Under the pieces are notes generated by a model. It saw only the letters and a program-made list of their open reading frames with translations. It had not been told where the DNA came from and made no database searches. Below are positions 8,153 through 16,699 of a stretch of 64,000 nucleotides of DNA, in pieces. This DNA is from Alloalcanivorax dieselolei B5. Lineage in GTDB: Bacteria > Pseudomonadota > Gammaproteobacteria > Pseudomonadales > Alcanivoracaceae. Position 1 is the first letter of the stretch, and the number at the start of each line of letters is the position of its first letter. The DNA lies in NCBI RefSeq assembly GCF_000300005.1, contig NC_018691.1:3844001-3908000 (forward strand), read 5' to 3'. The position numbers and the translations under genes are program-made.

Positions 8153-8989
8153 TCAGGCCAGCAGGCTCCAGAGCGCGGCGAAGATCAGCCATACCGCCAG
8201 GGCGCGCAGCAGCACCCCGTGCAGTGCCTCCAGACGATCCATTCCCGCCGCCAGCGGCTCCTCGGTGCTCTTCTCGGCGATTTCCTCCACCGGTTCCGCC
8301 GCCTGGGCGGTATCGTTGAGCAGTTCGCGGCTGTCGTCCAGGCGCCAGAGTTTACCCGCCGCCGCTCGCGTCACCGCGCCGAACTGTCCCGCCAGTGCCA
8401 GCGCCAGCACCGTCAGGCGCGCCGGAATCCAGCGCAGCGCCGCGTCCAGACTCTGTGACCAGTCACTGTGTTCGCGGTGACGCTGCAACCAGGCCCGGTT
8501 AAGCACGAACAGCACCACCGCGCCGAACCCCAGCGTCATCAGCCAGAACAACGCGGCGAACAAGACAAAGACCCGTTCCAGGAAGCCACTTTCCAACTGT
8601 CGGAACCAGTCCGGGGAACCGGCTTCGCCGGTGATCGGCAGCGCCTGTTCGGCTCGCTCCCGCAGCGCTTCGCCGTCGTTCAAGCGTCCGCACACCAGCA
8701 GTTCATCCACCAGTCGGAATTCGCTTTCCACGCCGACCAGCCACAGCATCAGGGCGGTCCCCAATACCAGCACCAGCAGGTTGCCCCAGCCGCCGGCCAG
8801 CCAATCGAACAGCAATGCCGCCAGGATCGCCGGCAGGGCCACGCTCAGCCACCAGCCCGGAATACCGTGGCGCACCGGCGACAAGGTGGCGAGGCAGCGC
8901 TGGTGCCGATCCGGCCGGGCCAGCACCCCGGGCCAACCGCCATCGCGACGACGCAAAGCCAGAACCAAAAGCAAGACGAGCAGTTTCAT
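8153..8989 (-). CDS. ampE: AmpE-like regulatory inner-membrane protein
   Basis: Membrane protein of 278 residues with an N-terminal hydrophobic segment (MKLLVLLLVLAL), a strongly hydrophobic stretch at about 47-85, another at about 138-165 (VFVLFAALFWLMTLGFGAVVLFVL), a segment around 193-203, and a C-terminal anchor (VLLRALAVWLIFAALWSLLA). Size, topology and position just after ampD match AmpE, a cobalamin-biosynthesis-CobD-like membrane protein historically tied to beta-lactamase regulation. Its biochemical role is not settled. It begins 79 nt after the ampD stop, across a 13-bp tandem repeat, and is probably co-transcribed with ampD. Similarity among AmpE proteins is modest, so the call rests on context as well as topology. 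Confidence 0.8.
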   Translation of the reverse strand: MKLLVLLLVLALRRRDGGWPGVLARPDRHQRCLATLSPVRHGIPGWWLSVALPAILAALLFDWLAGGWGNLLVLVLGTALMLWLVGVESEFRLVDELLVCGRLNDGEALRERAEQALPITGEAGSPDWFRQLESGFLERVFVLFAALFWLMTLGFGAVVLFVLNRAWLQRHREHSDWSQSLDAALRWIPARLTVLALALAGQFGAVTRAAAGKLWRLDDSRELLNDTAQAAEPVEEIAEKSTEEPLAAGMDRLEALHGVLLRALAVWLIFAALWSLLA

Positions 8990-9016
8990 AGCGCTCCCAG
9001 CGGTTTCCCTCGGTTG

Positions 9017-9081
9017 TTACTTTCAGTGGTTACTTTCAGTGGTTATTTCCAATAGTCATTTCCAGCTGTCATTGCCAGGCA
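9017..9081. repeat. 13-bp tandem repeat between ampD and ampE
   Basis: Five consecutive 13-bp units fill the ampD-ampE gap. Two identical copies of TTACTTTCAGTGG (9017-9029 and 9030-9042) are followed by diverged units TTATTTCCAATAG (9043-9055), TCATTTCCAGCTG (9056-9068) and TCATTGCCAGGCA (9069-9081). The last unit contains the ampD stop codon and final codons, so the array seems to have grown by duplication of the ampD 3' end. Confidence 0.75.
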
Positions 9082-9638
9082 CCGATCCGCGCCCAGTCAA
9101 AACAGGGCCCCGGATCGGTTTTACGGCCCGGAGCGATGTGCTCATGGCCGGTGATGGTATCGCGGCTCAATCGAGGATAATGGCGGATCAGAGCCGCCAG
9201 CAACGGCTTTAACGCCGCGTATTGACGTTCATCAAAGGCTTGATCATCGCATCCTTCCAGCTCGATGCCGAGCGCATAATCGTTGCAGTTGTCCCGCCCG
9301 CGCCAGGACGAGGCGCCGGCATGCCAGGCACGCTGGTCACAGGCGACGAACTGAACCAGCTCTCCGTCACGGCGAATCAGGAAATGGGCGGACACCCGCA
9401 GATCTCTCAACCCCTCGAAATAGGGGTGAGCCTCATGGTCAAGGCGGTTCTGGAACAGCGCTTCGATGTGCGGGCCGCCAAACTGGCCCGGTGGCAGACT
9501 GATGTTGTGCAGAACGATAAGCCCGATGTCGTCCGGATCGGGACGGGCATTGAAATTCGGCGAGGGCACCTTGCGGGCCTGCTCCACCCAGTGCCGCTGC
9601 ACGGTACAGGTCGGCGTCAACGACGGTGATACGGACAC
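9069..9638 (-). CDS. ampD: 1,6-anhydro-N-acetylmuramyl-L-alanine amidase AmpD
   Basis: Cytoplasmic zinc amidase that removes the stem peptide from 1,6-anhydromuropeptides during peptidoglycan recycling; loss of AmpD raises AmpR-activating muropeptides in species with inducible AmpC. The 189 residues show the amidase_2 motifs: His44 in IVLHNISLPPG, Glu126 in GIELEG, and GHEHIAPGRKTDPGPCFDW with His165, Lys173 and Asp175. These correspond to the E. coli Zn ligands His34, His154 and Asp164 and the catalytic residues Glu116 and Lys162. The start is GTG at 9638, five nt after GGGGAG. No ampC or ampR is present in the window. Confidence 0.95.
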   Translation of the reverse strand: MSVSPSLTPTCTVQRHWVEQARKVPSPNFNARPDPDDIGLIVLHNISLPPGQFGGPHIEALFQNRLDHEAHPYFEGLRDLRVSAHFLIRRDGELVQFVACDQRAWHAGASSWRGRDNCNDYALGIELEGCDDQAFDERQYAALKPLLAALIRHYPRLSRDTITGHEHIAPGRKTDPGPCFDWARIGAWQ

Positions 9639-9670
9639 GGAAACTCCCCAATGATGATGGGGAGCGCCAC

Positions 9671-11881
9671 TCAGCGGCCTTGCCGCCGGCGCAGATCGCC
9701 GATCACCGCTTCCAGGGCCCGGTCGAACAGCGCTCCCTCATCGATGAGTTTAACAGTGCCGTCCCGCATGGCAACGGCCAGCGTGGCGGCGTCGAACTCC
9801 TCCACCTTGATGCCCCGGCGGTTAATGAACACCAGTTTGGCGCCCTCGCGGATGTTGGCCGCCAGCCGCGCGCGACGGGCCTCGTCGCCGGCTCCGATTT
9901 CCACCCACTGACCGGGTCGCAGCGCCCGCGCCCGCACCAGCAAGGCGTCGTCCTCCGGCAAGGGTGAGGCGACCACGTCCTCCGGCGCCGCTTTCACTTT
10001 CACCCGCCGCGGCGCCTGCCCCCGGAACATCGCCTCCTGGGCCAGGGCCAGGCCACGCACCAGCGCCTGACTTTCCACCTCGTCGTGCTGTATCGCCGCC
10101 AGCCCTTGAGCCACCGCCACCCTCAGTTTGGGCGCCATCTGGCGGGCCTTATGCTGATCGGCTTCCGTCGCGTGGGGCAGCAGACACCAGATCAGCGCAT
10201 CGGCGATCTTGCTTTGCCGGCGCCAGGCTTCGCTGTCTTCTCCTTCACGCAGCAGGGTCAGGTACAGCACCTGTTGCCAGCCCTGACGCAACAGGCGGAT
10301 CAGCGCCTCCGGCAAGGCCCGGCCCGCCAGCCGCTGGTCCAGGTGCACCCGCGCCCGCGTCATGGCCTGCTCGGCCCGGGCACGCCCTTCCTCGCTTTCG
10401 CGCAAACGCTGAGCCAGACGACGGGCACGGGTGTCCTGCTCACTGAAATACTCGTCGAATTCCGCCTGCAGTTGGGTGAACAGGCTCTGGTCTTCGTCGT
10501 AGTGGTCGATGACCGTGTACACCGCCCTGCGGATACGCTGATACAGCTCGTCACCGGTACCTTGCTGCGGATCCCACTGAGCACCAGCCCGGGCCAGGGT
10601 GTTGAGCAACGCCCGGGCCGGATGGCCGTCGTCACCGAAAAAACCGTTGTCGTTGATCGCCACTTTCAACAATGGAATCTGCAACCGTCCGATCAACGCC
10701 TTGACGTCAGCGGGCAGCGATTCGTCATCCAGGATGAAGTCAAACAGCATGGCCACCAGATTGATGAGGTCATCATCGGCCTGCTCCAGGGCATGCACCA
10801 CCGGGGCATCCTGCTGCTGGTCCCGCTGTTGGTCCAGTTCCCGGGCCAGAGACTCGCGCAGCCCCTGACGTTCTCCCCGCCCGGGTTGCCCCTGGCCATG
10901 ACGCTGAAGGCGCGACAACACCTGCATCAGATCGTCGCGGCTGACCGCCTGCACTGGTTGATCCAGGGTGATCGGCGCGCCATCCCGATGCGCCACGCCG
11001 TCCAGCAGGGTGGCCAGGCCGGACAGGTCAAACGGTTCCGGTGACGCCTCCGGTACCGCCTTGGCCGGCCCCCGCAGCAAGGCCAGCAACTCGCCCAGTT
11101 GGCCGAGGTCGGTGTCGGAGGTTTGGTTATCATCGATCCGCCGCGATTCGGTGCCGCCGGAGCGCCGGGCCGGACGCCGCGCTACCGGTGCGCTGGCCAG
11201 TTCCGACAACACGCCGGTTTGCACCAGAGTGCGGTTGGCCTGCTCCACCAGGGCCGGCGCCTCATCCATGACCACCCGCTCGAACAGCTTCAACACGATC
11301 AGGCGGGCGCGGATATCCAGCGACAAACGCAATACGCAGTCGGCAAAGCAGGCGGCCAGTTGGCGAGGCTCCAGCGGATTGTTTTTCTCGCTGATTGCCA
11401 CCTTGCCCTCGAACAGATACTCCAGGCGGTGACCCAGCAGGGCCAGAGCCTCCTCACAGCCGTTGCGGGCCCGGCGCGCCAGGTTATCCAACGCCACCGA
11501 GATTTCCAGCTCGTCATTCTGCACCAGCGTCAGCGACTCGATGCCGGGGGCGGGGGCGGGCGTGTCCGGAACCGGCTTGCTTTCCCGGCCGATCTCATTG
11601 AACAGGGCAACGATGCCGTCATGAAAGCCGGTTTCCAGCGCCCGCCTTTGCAGGCGGAGTTCACGCATGGCGTCGAAGTAACGGTCCCGCTCACGGTCGG
11701 TTTCGGCTTCCGCCATGTTGAACAGCATGTCGTCGGCGCCGTCGAGCATGCCCGCCAGCAGCGCCAGAGCCCGCTCCCGGGTGCACTCACGAACCTGTTC
11801 CAGCGGGCGTGGCAAGGGCTCGGCGGGGGCGGTGCCGGCGCGGCGACCCGAGGCGGTACCGATGTGCGTGACGTTGGTCAT
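9671..11881 (-). CDS. DUF1631 family protein
   Basis: A 736-residue soluble protein of the DUF1631 family, of unknown function (some databases carry the name thymidine phosphorylase, which I consider a misannotation). It is mostly helical, with a long charged region around 480-540 (FSEQDTRARRLAQRLRESEEGRARAEQ-like) that may be coiled coil. The C-terminal part, about 645-715, is beta-rich (LRPGQWVEIG, ARLAANIREGAKLVFINRRGIKVEEFDAATLAVAM), resembling a PilZ-like barrel, but I do not see an intact RxxxR...DxSxxG c-di-GMP signature. It lies between ampD and nadC, the position I recall for its Pseudomonas homologue. No signal peptide or membrane segment is visible. Confidence 0.8.
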   Translation of the reverse strand: MTNVTHIGTASGRRAGTAPAEPLPRPLEQVRECTRERALALLAGMLDGADDMLFNMAEAETDRERDRYFDAMRELRLQRRALETGFHDGIVALFNEIGRESKPVPDTPAPAPGIESLTLVQNDELEISVALDNLARRARNGCEEALALLGHRLEYLFEGKVAISEKNNPLEPRQLAACFADCVLRLSLDIRARLIVLKLFERVVMDEAPALVEQANRTLVQTGVLSELASAPVARRPARRSGGTESRRIDDNQTSDTDLGQLGELLALLRGPAKAVPEASPEPFDLSGLATLLDGVAHRDGAPITLDQPVQAVSRDDLMQVLSRLQRHGQGQPGRGERQGLRESLARELDQQRDQQQDAPVVHALEQADDDLINLVAMLFDFILDDESLPADVKALIGRLQIPLLKVAINDNGFFGDDGHPARALLNTLARAGAQWDPQQGTGDELYQRIRRAVYTVIDHYDEDQSLFTQLQAEFDEYFSEQDTRARRLAQRLRESEEGRARAEQAMTRARVHLDQRLAGRALPEALIRLLRQGWQQVLYLTLLREGEDSEAWRRQSKIADALIWCLLPHATEADQHKARQMAPKLRVAVAQGLAAIQHDEVESQALVRGLALAQEAMFRGQAPRRVKVKAAPEDVVASPLPEDDALLVRARALRPGQWVEIGAGDEARRARLAANIREGAKLVFINRRGIKVEEFDAATLAVAMRDGTVKLIDEGALFDRALEAVIGDLRRRQGR

Positions 11882-12113
11882 GGCTGATTACCCCGGCACC
11901 CCGAAAGGAGTCCCAGCAAGAAAAGTCCATACGGATACAGAGAAACTAAGCTAGCACGCCCCATGAATCACTATTTTGAACCAAATCCCAAATAAGACAT
12001 TCGTCGCATAAGCACCCCTGCCATAGGCGATGAAAACCCGCGGAACCCGGATTCGCGCTTTTCCCGGCAGGCCGAATTCCCTACTCTCCTGTGAAAAGAC
12101 TGGAAGGGAAACG

Positions 12114-13445
12114 ATGGAAACCATCATTGATCGCACCGAGGCCGTCCGCGACCTCATGTGGGGCTGGCCGGCCCTGATATTGATCGCCGGCACCGGTATT
12201 TATCTGAGTCTGCGCCTGGGATTCTTGCCCATCCGGCGTCTGGGATTCGGCTTTCGGCAGATGTTCCGCCCCTCCCCGGGCCAGGGCACCATCGGCTCCA
12301 ACGCCGCTCTGGCCACGGCGCTGTCGGCCACCATCGGCACCGGTAACATCGTCGGTGTGGCCACCGCCATCGCTTCCGGCGGCCCCGGCGCGCTGGTGTG
12401 GATGTGGCTGATCGCCCTGGTCGGCATGGCCACCAAATACGCCGAGGCGGTACTGGCGGTGCATTACCGGGAACAGGATCATCACGGGCAATACGTGGGC
12501 GGCCCGATGTACTACATCCGCAAGGGCATGGGGTCGCGCTGGGCCTGGCTGGCGGTGCTGTTCGCCTTCTTCGGCATGTGCGCCGGTTTCGGCATCGGCA
12601 ACACCACGCAGACGCATTCGGTGGCCGATGGTCTCCACACCAGTTTTGGCGTACCCACCTGGACCACCGGGCTGGTGCTGATGGCCATGGTCGGTCTGGT
12701 GGTACTGGGCGGCATCAAGCGTATCGCCCGGGTGGCCACCTTCGTGGTGCCCTTCATGGCCCTGGCGTATCTGCTCACCGGCCTGGCGGTACTGGTGGAT
12801 CACGCCGCCGCCCTGCCCGCCGCCATTGCTCTGTGCTTCGACAGCGCGTTCAGCGGCACCGCCGCCGCGGGCGGCTTCGCCGGCGCCGTGATCAAGGAGG
12901 CGATCCAATATGGTATCGCCCGGGGCATTTTCTCCAACGAGGCCGGCCTGGGCAGCGCGCCCATCGCCCATGCGTCCGCCAACACCGACCACCCCGCCCG
13001 CCAGGGCAGTGTCGCCATGCTCGGCACCTTTATCGACACCATCGTGGTATGCTCCGTCACCGGTCTGGCCATCGTCGCCAGTGGTGCCTGGACCAGCGGT
13101 GAAAAGGGCGCGCCCCTGTCCGCCCTGGCCTTTTCCAGCACTTTTGGCACCTATGGCGAAATCGTGGTGACCTGTGGTCTGGCCATCTTCGCGTTCACCA
13201 CCCTGCTGGGCTGGAGCCTGTACAGCGAACGTTGTACCCAGTATTTGTTCGGCGACCGCGCATTGGTGCCGTTTCGCTGGGTCTGGGTGCTGGTGGTACC
13301 AGTGGGCGCGATGATGGACCTGGGCCTGGTCTGGCCGATAGCCGATATCATGAACATTCTGATGGCGGTCCCTAACCTGATCGCTCTGTTATTCCTGGCC
13401 CCCGTGGTGGTGCGCCTCAGCAAAGAGTTTTTCGATCAACAATGA
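12114..13445 (+). CDS. Sodium:alanine/glycine symporter, AgcS family
   Basis: Inner-membrane Na+-coupled amino acid symporter, 443 residues. It has the AgcS-type signature GTGNIVGVATAIASGGPGALVWMW near residues 77-101 and about ten hydrophobic segments; the FSNEAGLGSAPIAHA stretch (about residue 270) is also typical of the family. The likely substrate is alanine or glycine with Na+. The ATG at 12114 follows GGAAGGGA; an in-frame ATG at 12030 would add 28 polar residues without a motif. The stop overlaps the nadC start as ATGA, so the transporter and NAD biosynthesis gene form an operon. Upstream, 232 nt separate it from the divergent DUF1631 gene. Confidence 0.92.
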   Translation: METIIDRTEAVRDLMWGWPALILIAGTGIYLSLRLGFLPIRRLGFGFRQMFRPSPGQGTIGSNAALATALSATIGTGNIVGVATAIASGGPGALVWMWLIALVGMATKYAEAVLAVHYREQDHHGQYVGGPMYYIRKGMGSRWAWLAVLFAFFGMCAGFGIGNTTQTHSVADGLHTSFGVPTWTTGLVLMAMVGLVVLGGIKRIARVATFVVPFMALAYLLTGLAVLVDHAAALPAAIALCFDSAFSGTAAAGGFAGAVIKEAIQYGIARGIFSNEAGLGSAPIAHASANTDHPARQGSVAMLGTFIDTIVVCSVTGLAIVASGAWTSGEKGAPLSALAFSSTFGTYGEIVVTCGLAIFAFTTLLGWSLYSERCTQYLFGDRALVPFRWVWVLVVPVGAMMDLGLVWPIADIMNILMAVPNLIALLFLAPVVVRLSKEFFDQQ

Positions 13446-14293
13446 CGACCCGATCCCTGCCCGACTACGCCCGCGCCGATATCGCGCGGGTCGTGGCTTT
13501 CGCTTTGCAAGAAGACATCGGCGACGGTGATATCACCGCGCAGCTGATCCCCGAGTCCGCACAGGCGCAAGCCACCATTCTGACCCGCGAGGACGCGGTC
13601 ATGTGCGGCGCGCCCTGGGCCGAGGAAGTATTCCGCCAATTGGGCGGCGTGGACGTGCGATGGCACGCCGGGGAAGGCGAGCGGCTGGCCGCCGGCACCG
13701 TGTTCTGCACGCTCAGCGGTAATACCCGCCGCATCCTCACCGGCGAACGGACCGCGCTGAATTTCCTGCAGACATTGATGGCCACCGCCACCAGCGCGCG
13801 GCGCTATGCCGACGCCGTGGCCGGCACCAGAGTCACCGTGCTGGACACCCGCAAGACCCTGCCGGGCCTGCGCGCGGCACAGAAATACGCGGTGCTGTGC
13901 GGTGGCTGCGAGAACCATCGCCTGGGCTTGTACGACGCCTTCCTGATCAAGGAAAACCACATTACCGCCTGCGGTTCGATCACCGCCGCCATCGAGCAGG
14001 CCCGCCGTGTCGCCGCCGACAAGAAAATCATCATCGAGGTGGAGAACCTGGATGAGCTGCGGGAAGCGGCGGCGCTGACTCCGGATCAGATCATGCTCGA
14101 CAATTTCACCCCGGAGATGCTGGCCGAGGCCATGTCGTTGGCACCGCACAGCGCCCTGGAGATCTCCGGCAACCGCACTCTGGATGATGTCGCCGCCTTG
14201 CCGGACAGCCGCCCGCTTTACCTTTCCTCCGGCGCCCTGACCAAGCACTGTCAGGCCGTGGACTTGTCGCTGCGCCTGCAAGGGACAGCCTGA
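13442..14293 (+). CDS. nadC: Nicotinate-nucleotide pyrophosphorylase (carboxylating)
   Basis: Quinolinate phosphoribosyltransferase: it converts quinolinate and PRPP to nicotinate mononucleotide, CO2 and pyrophosphate in de novo NAD synthesis. The 283 residues show the hallmark sequences EDIGDGDITAQLIP near the N-terminus, GERTALNFLQTLMATAT, DTRKTLPGLRAAQKYAV with the substrate-binding Arg/Lys residues, KENHI, and IEVENLDELREA followed by DQIMLDNFTPE and EISGN. It overlaps the symporter gene by 4 nt (ATGA), so translation is probably coupled. Immediately after the stop codon lies a copy of a short dispersed repeat. Confidence 0.96.
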   Translation: MTTRSLPDYARADIARVVAFALQEDIGDGDITAQLIPESAQAQATILTREDAVMCGAPWAEEVFRQLGGVDVRWHAGEGERLAAGTVFCTLSGNTRRILTGERTALNFLQTLMATATSARRYADAVAGTRVTVLDTRKTLPGLRAAQKYAVLCGGCENHRLGLYDAFLIKENHITACGSITAAIEQARRVAADKKIIIEVENLDELREAAALTPDQIMLDNFTPEMLAEAMSLAPHSALEISGNRTLDDVAALPDSRPLYLSSGALTKHCQAVDLSLRLQGTA

Positions 14294-14295
14294 AG

Positions 14296-14320
14296 AGTTG
14301 ACAGTTGATAGTGGACAGCG
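14296..14320 (+). repeat. Short dispersed repeat, solo copy at the nadC 3' end
   Basis: This 25-bp block begins AGTTGACAGTTGATAGTGGA and ends CAGCG, starting 2 nt after the nadC stop codon. It matches the repeat blocks at 52636-52651, 52661-52692 and (inverted) 52848-52879, except that it lacks one internal 7-bp unit (TTGACAG). Like them it is followed by an A-rich tail. The rest of the gap to 14490 holds no gene that I can see. Confidence 0.65.
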
Positions 14321-14490
14321 AAAAGCCCAAAACCAGGTAACGTAAAATTCCCTGCTGTTCAGCCTCCATGCAGCCAAATCGCGTATCATCGAGTTAATCG
14401 TAAGCGAACGCCGGCCCATGAGCGCAGCGTTGCTTATGTAGAAAATGCATAAAAAGGCAGCCTAAGGCAGGCAAACGAAGGAGAGCAACC

Positions 14491-14853
14491 ATGCGTGCAA
14501 TGATCATCCTCGGTACCGCAGGACTGTTGCTGATGACCGGCTGCACCTCGACCAAACGGATCGTGGTGGACCCGCAGGGCGTGGATCAGGCTCAGTATCA
14601 GCAGGATCTGGCCGAATGCGGGCAGGTCGCGGATCAGGTTTCCACTGGCCGGGACGCCGCCGAGGGTGCCGTCGGCGGCGCGGTGATTGGCGGCATTCTC
14701 GGCGCTATCTTCGGTGATTCCGGCACCGCTGGTCGCATGGCTGGCGGCGGCGCGGTACTTGGCGGCGCCGGCAAGGCCGGGGACGCCCAACAGGAAAAGT
14801 CCCAGGTTATGAGAAACTGCATGCGCGGACGCGGCTACCGGGTTCTCAACTGA
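14491..14853 (+). CDS. Glycine-zipper lipoprotein
   Basis: A 120-residue predicted lipoprotein. The signal peptide ends in a lipobox LMTG-Cys18, so the mature protein is probably membrane-anchored by lipid. A short polar region precedes a glycine-zipper 2TM segment (about residues 57-95: AVGGAVIGGILGAIFG, then GRMAGGGAVLGGAG), of the kind seen in SlyB/OmpA-like small lipoproteins that insert into or associate with membranes. It ends with VMRNCMRGRGYRVLN, a C-terminal tail common in this family. RBS GGAGAG precedes the ATG. Function is unknown. It stands alone between nadC and a transporter operon. Confidence 0.82.
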   Translation: MRAMIILGTAGLLLMTGCTSTKRIVVDPQGVDQAQYQQDLAECGQVADQVSTGRDAAEGAVGGAVIGGILGAIFGDSGTAGRMAGGGAVLGGAGKAGDAQQEKSQVMRNCMRGRGYRVLN

Positions 14854-14875
14854 TCCCGGTCCGCTTTAGAAGCTA

Positions 14876-14981
14876 CTACGAAGCCACTGTGGGAAGCTTG
14901 CCGGGCGGCGCTCCGCTGGCAAGCGAATTCTTTGGACGTGTGCAATTCGCTGCCAAGGCAGCTCCCACAGCGGCTTCGTAG
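14876..14981. repeat. REP-like element, copy 2
   Basis: The outer arms CTACGAAGCCACTGTGGGA (14876-14894) and TCCCACAGCGGCTTCGTAG (14963-14981) are inverted repeats with a single mismatch. Inside are AAGCTTGCC...GGCAAGCGAATTC and its imperfect inverse AATTCGCTGCCAAGGCAGC. It shares the CTGTGGGAAGCTTGC/GGCAAGCGAAT core with copies near 8.1 and 52.8 kb. It lies in the gap between the lipoprotein and TAXI genes, where its cruciform or hairpin may serve as a transcript end. Confidence 0.7.
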
Positions 14982-15043
14982 CCCGGCTGTTCCTCTCCCT
15001 CTCCCCCCACCCCGTTCTACTTTAGTCTTAACCTCTTCACGTG

Positions 15044-15058
15044 GTATCAAAGTGATAC
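15044..15058. promoter_or_regulatory. Small palindrome upstream of the TAXI operon
   Basis: GTATCA (15044-15049) and TGATAC (15053-15058) form a 6-bp perfect inverted repeat with a 3-nt centre, 61-75 nt before the TAXI binding-protein start codon. It could be an operator, but the arms are short and no regulator gene is adjacent. Confidence 0.3.
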
Positions 15059-15118
15059 GGCTCGTAAGCTAGTGCGGGTCCACGTATTCATCATGGCGAT
15101 AACAACAGGAGAAGCTCC

Positions 15119-16159
15119 ATGACACCTCGTACTTTGATCCTTGCCGCCACGCTGGGGTTGTCCGGCGCCCTGCTCGCGGGTTGCAGCGACGAGCCCCAGG
15201 ACGCGCCACAGAGCGGAAGCGGCAGCGATGGCGCGACTTCCGAACAAACCCAGACCAGCGACAGCAAACCGGTGAATCTGATCTTTGGTACCGGCGGGAC
15301 TTCCGGTTCCTACTATCCCATCGGCGGCGCGCTGAAACCCATCTTCGAGGCCAGTGACCAGATCGGCGGGGTACAGGTGGTCTCCACCGGGGCCTCGGTA
15401 CAGAATATTCAGAACATTCAGGATGGCCTCAACCAGATCGCCATCGTCATGAGCGACGTGGCCTACGACGCGGTCAACGGCAACAATCAGTTCGCAGGCA
15501 ACCAGGCCGACATCACCACCCTGGCGGGGCTCTACCCCAACGTGGTACAGATCGTCGCCACCGCGGACAGCGGTATCGACAGCGTCGACGATCTGGCCGG
15601 CAAGCGGGTCGGCGTGGGCAAGGTCGGTTCCGGCGTCGAACAGAGCGCCAAGATCGTGCTGGAAGCCACCGGCCTCAGCTACGATGATCTGGCCCGGGTC
15701 AGCCACACCGGCTACGCCGACAGCGTGACGGAAATGAGCAACGGCAACCTGGACGCGGCCTTCTTCACCTCCGGCGTTCCCAATTCCAGCATTACCGGGC
15801 TGATGCAGAGCAACGATGTGACGTTCGTGCCGGTCACCGGCGAGGTCGCCGACAAGTTGCTCGAAGCCTATCCCTACTATGAGACGTACACCATTCCCGC
15901 CGGTAAACCCGAACGCTACAACCTGGACGCCGAGGTCACCACGGTGGCGATTCGCAACATCCTGATCGTTCCCGCCGCCATGGACGACAAGGTGGCGGAG
16001 GAATTGACCCGGCGTTTCGACGACTATCTGCACTCCGGCAAGGTGTCGGTTGGCGCCCTCAAGGACATTGATCCGGAAACCATGGACCAGCATCTGGTGG
16101 TTCCCCTGCATCCCGGCGCCAAGAGCTATTACGATGGCCGCAACGGCGGCGGCGAATAA
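15119..16159 (+). CDS. TAXI-family TRAP transporter substrate-binding lipoprotein
   Basis: Extracytoplasmic solute receptor of the TAXI (TRAP-associated extracytoplasmic immunogenic) type, 346 residues. A lipobox LLAG-Cys22 indicates a lipid anchor, followed by a low-complexity Ser/Gln/Asp linker (residues 23-55). The mature domain begins LIFGTGGTSGSYYPIGGAL, the TAXI signature that binds the ligand, with GKRVGVGKVGSGVEQSAK and AAFFTSGVPNSS further on. Ligands of this family include dicarboxylates and glutamate-like acids; the specific substrate here cannot be read. It is first in an operon with a DUF1850 protein and a fused TRAP permease. RBS CAGGAG lies upstream of the ATG. Confidence 0.92.
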   Translation: MTPRTLILAATLGLSGALLAGCSDEPQDAPQSGSGSDGATSEQTQTSDSKPVNLIFGTGGTSGSYYPIGGALKPIFEASDQIGGVQVVSTGASVQNIQNIQDGLNQIAIVMSDVAYDAVNGNNQFAGNQADITTLAGLYPNVVQIVATADSGIDSVDDLAGKRVGVGKVGSGVEQSAKIVLEATGLSYDDLARVSHTGYADSVTEMSNGNLDAAFFTSGVPNSSITGLMQSNDVTFVPVTGEVADKLLEAYPYYETYTIPAGKPERYNLDAEVTTVAIRNILIVPAAMDDKVAEELTRRFDDYLHSGKVSVGALKDIDPETMDQHLVVPLHPGAKSYYDGRNGGGE

Positions 16160-16168
16160 GCCGACACG

Positions 16169-16699
16169 GTGGTAGCGAGGACCGGAACCCGGCGCCGCCG
16201 GCGGTTGGCGGCGGTTCTGATCATAGCGGCGGTTCTCGCGGCACTGCTTTGGCCGCGATTCTGGCTGGTGATTCAGGAAGGCAAGGCACTGCGTTACGCC
16301 TTCCCCGCCGCCTCCGGTTCTGACTTCGTACTGCGCTGGACGCACTCGGTGGAAAAAGAAGACTGGGAAGAACGGTTCCAGATTCAGACGAATGGCAGCC
16401 TGATGCTGGTGGAGACCCGGTTCAAGACCTTCGGTGCCGGTGTCCCCGCCGCCATGGGCCGCGAAACCCGTCTGGAACAGGGCTGGGTGGTCATGAGCGG
16501 CATCCACCGCCCGGTGGATCCGCTGCATGTCCAGGCCGCCGACGCTGAACACTACCGACTACGCTTCCAAGGGAGGACACTGGATCTGACGCATCCCGGT
16601 GTCCCGCCGATTCTGACATTCACGACTCGGGAAGCCCCGTTGTTGACGATGCTGCCCGCCCGGTTCGCAACCTGGTGGCGGCAGTGGAGAGCGCCATGA
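16169..16699 (+). CDS. DUF1850 protein of a TAXI-TRAP operon
   Basis: A 176-residue protein with an Arg-rich N-terminus (RTGTRRRRRLA) and one hydrophobic segment at about 13-28, then an extracytoplasmic domain carrying the DUF1850 hallmark FVLRWTHSVEKEDWEE. The orientation expected from the positive-inside rule places that domain in the periplasm. DUF1850 genes repeatedly sit between TAXI binding proteins and TRAP permeases, which suggests an accessory subunit or assembly factor, but no activity is known to me. The start is a GTG at 16169, 9 nt after the receptor stop, with a poor RBS. The stop overlaps the permease start (ATGA). Confidence 0.82.
   Translation: MVARTGTRRRRRLAAVLIIAAVLAALLWPRFWLVIQEGKALRYAFPAASGSDFVLRWTHSVEKEDWEERFQIQTNGSLMLVETRFKTFGAGVPAAMGRETRLEQGWVVMSGIHRPVDPLHVQAADAEHYRLRFQGRTLDLTHPGVPPILTFTTREAPLLTMLPARFATWWRQWRAP

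Noticed and set aside
9017-9081. Possible CRISPR-like array because of regular repeats.
   Set aside because: Units are contiguous 13-mers without spacers, no cas gene is present, and they derive from the ampD end.
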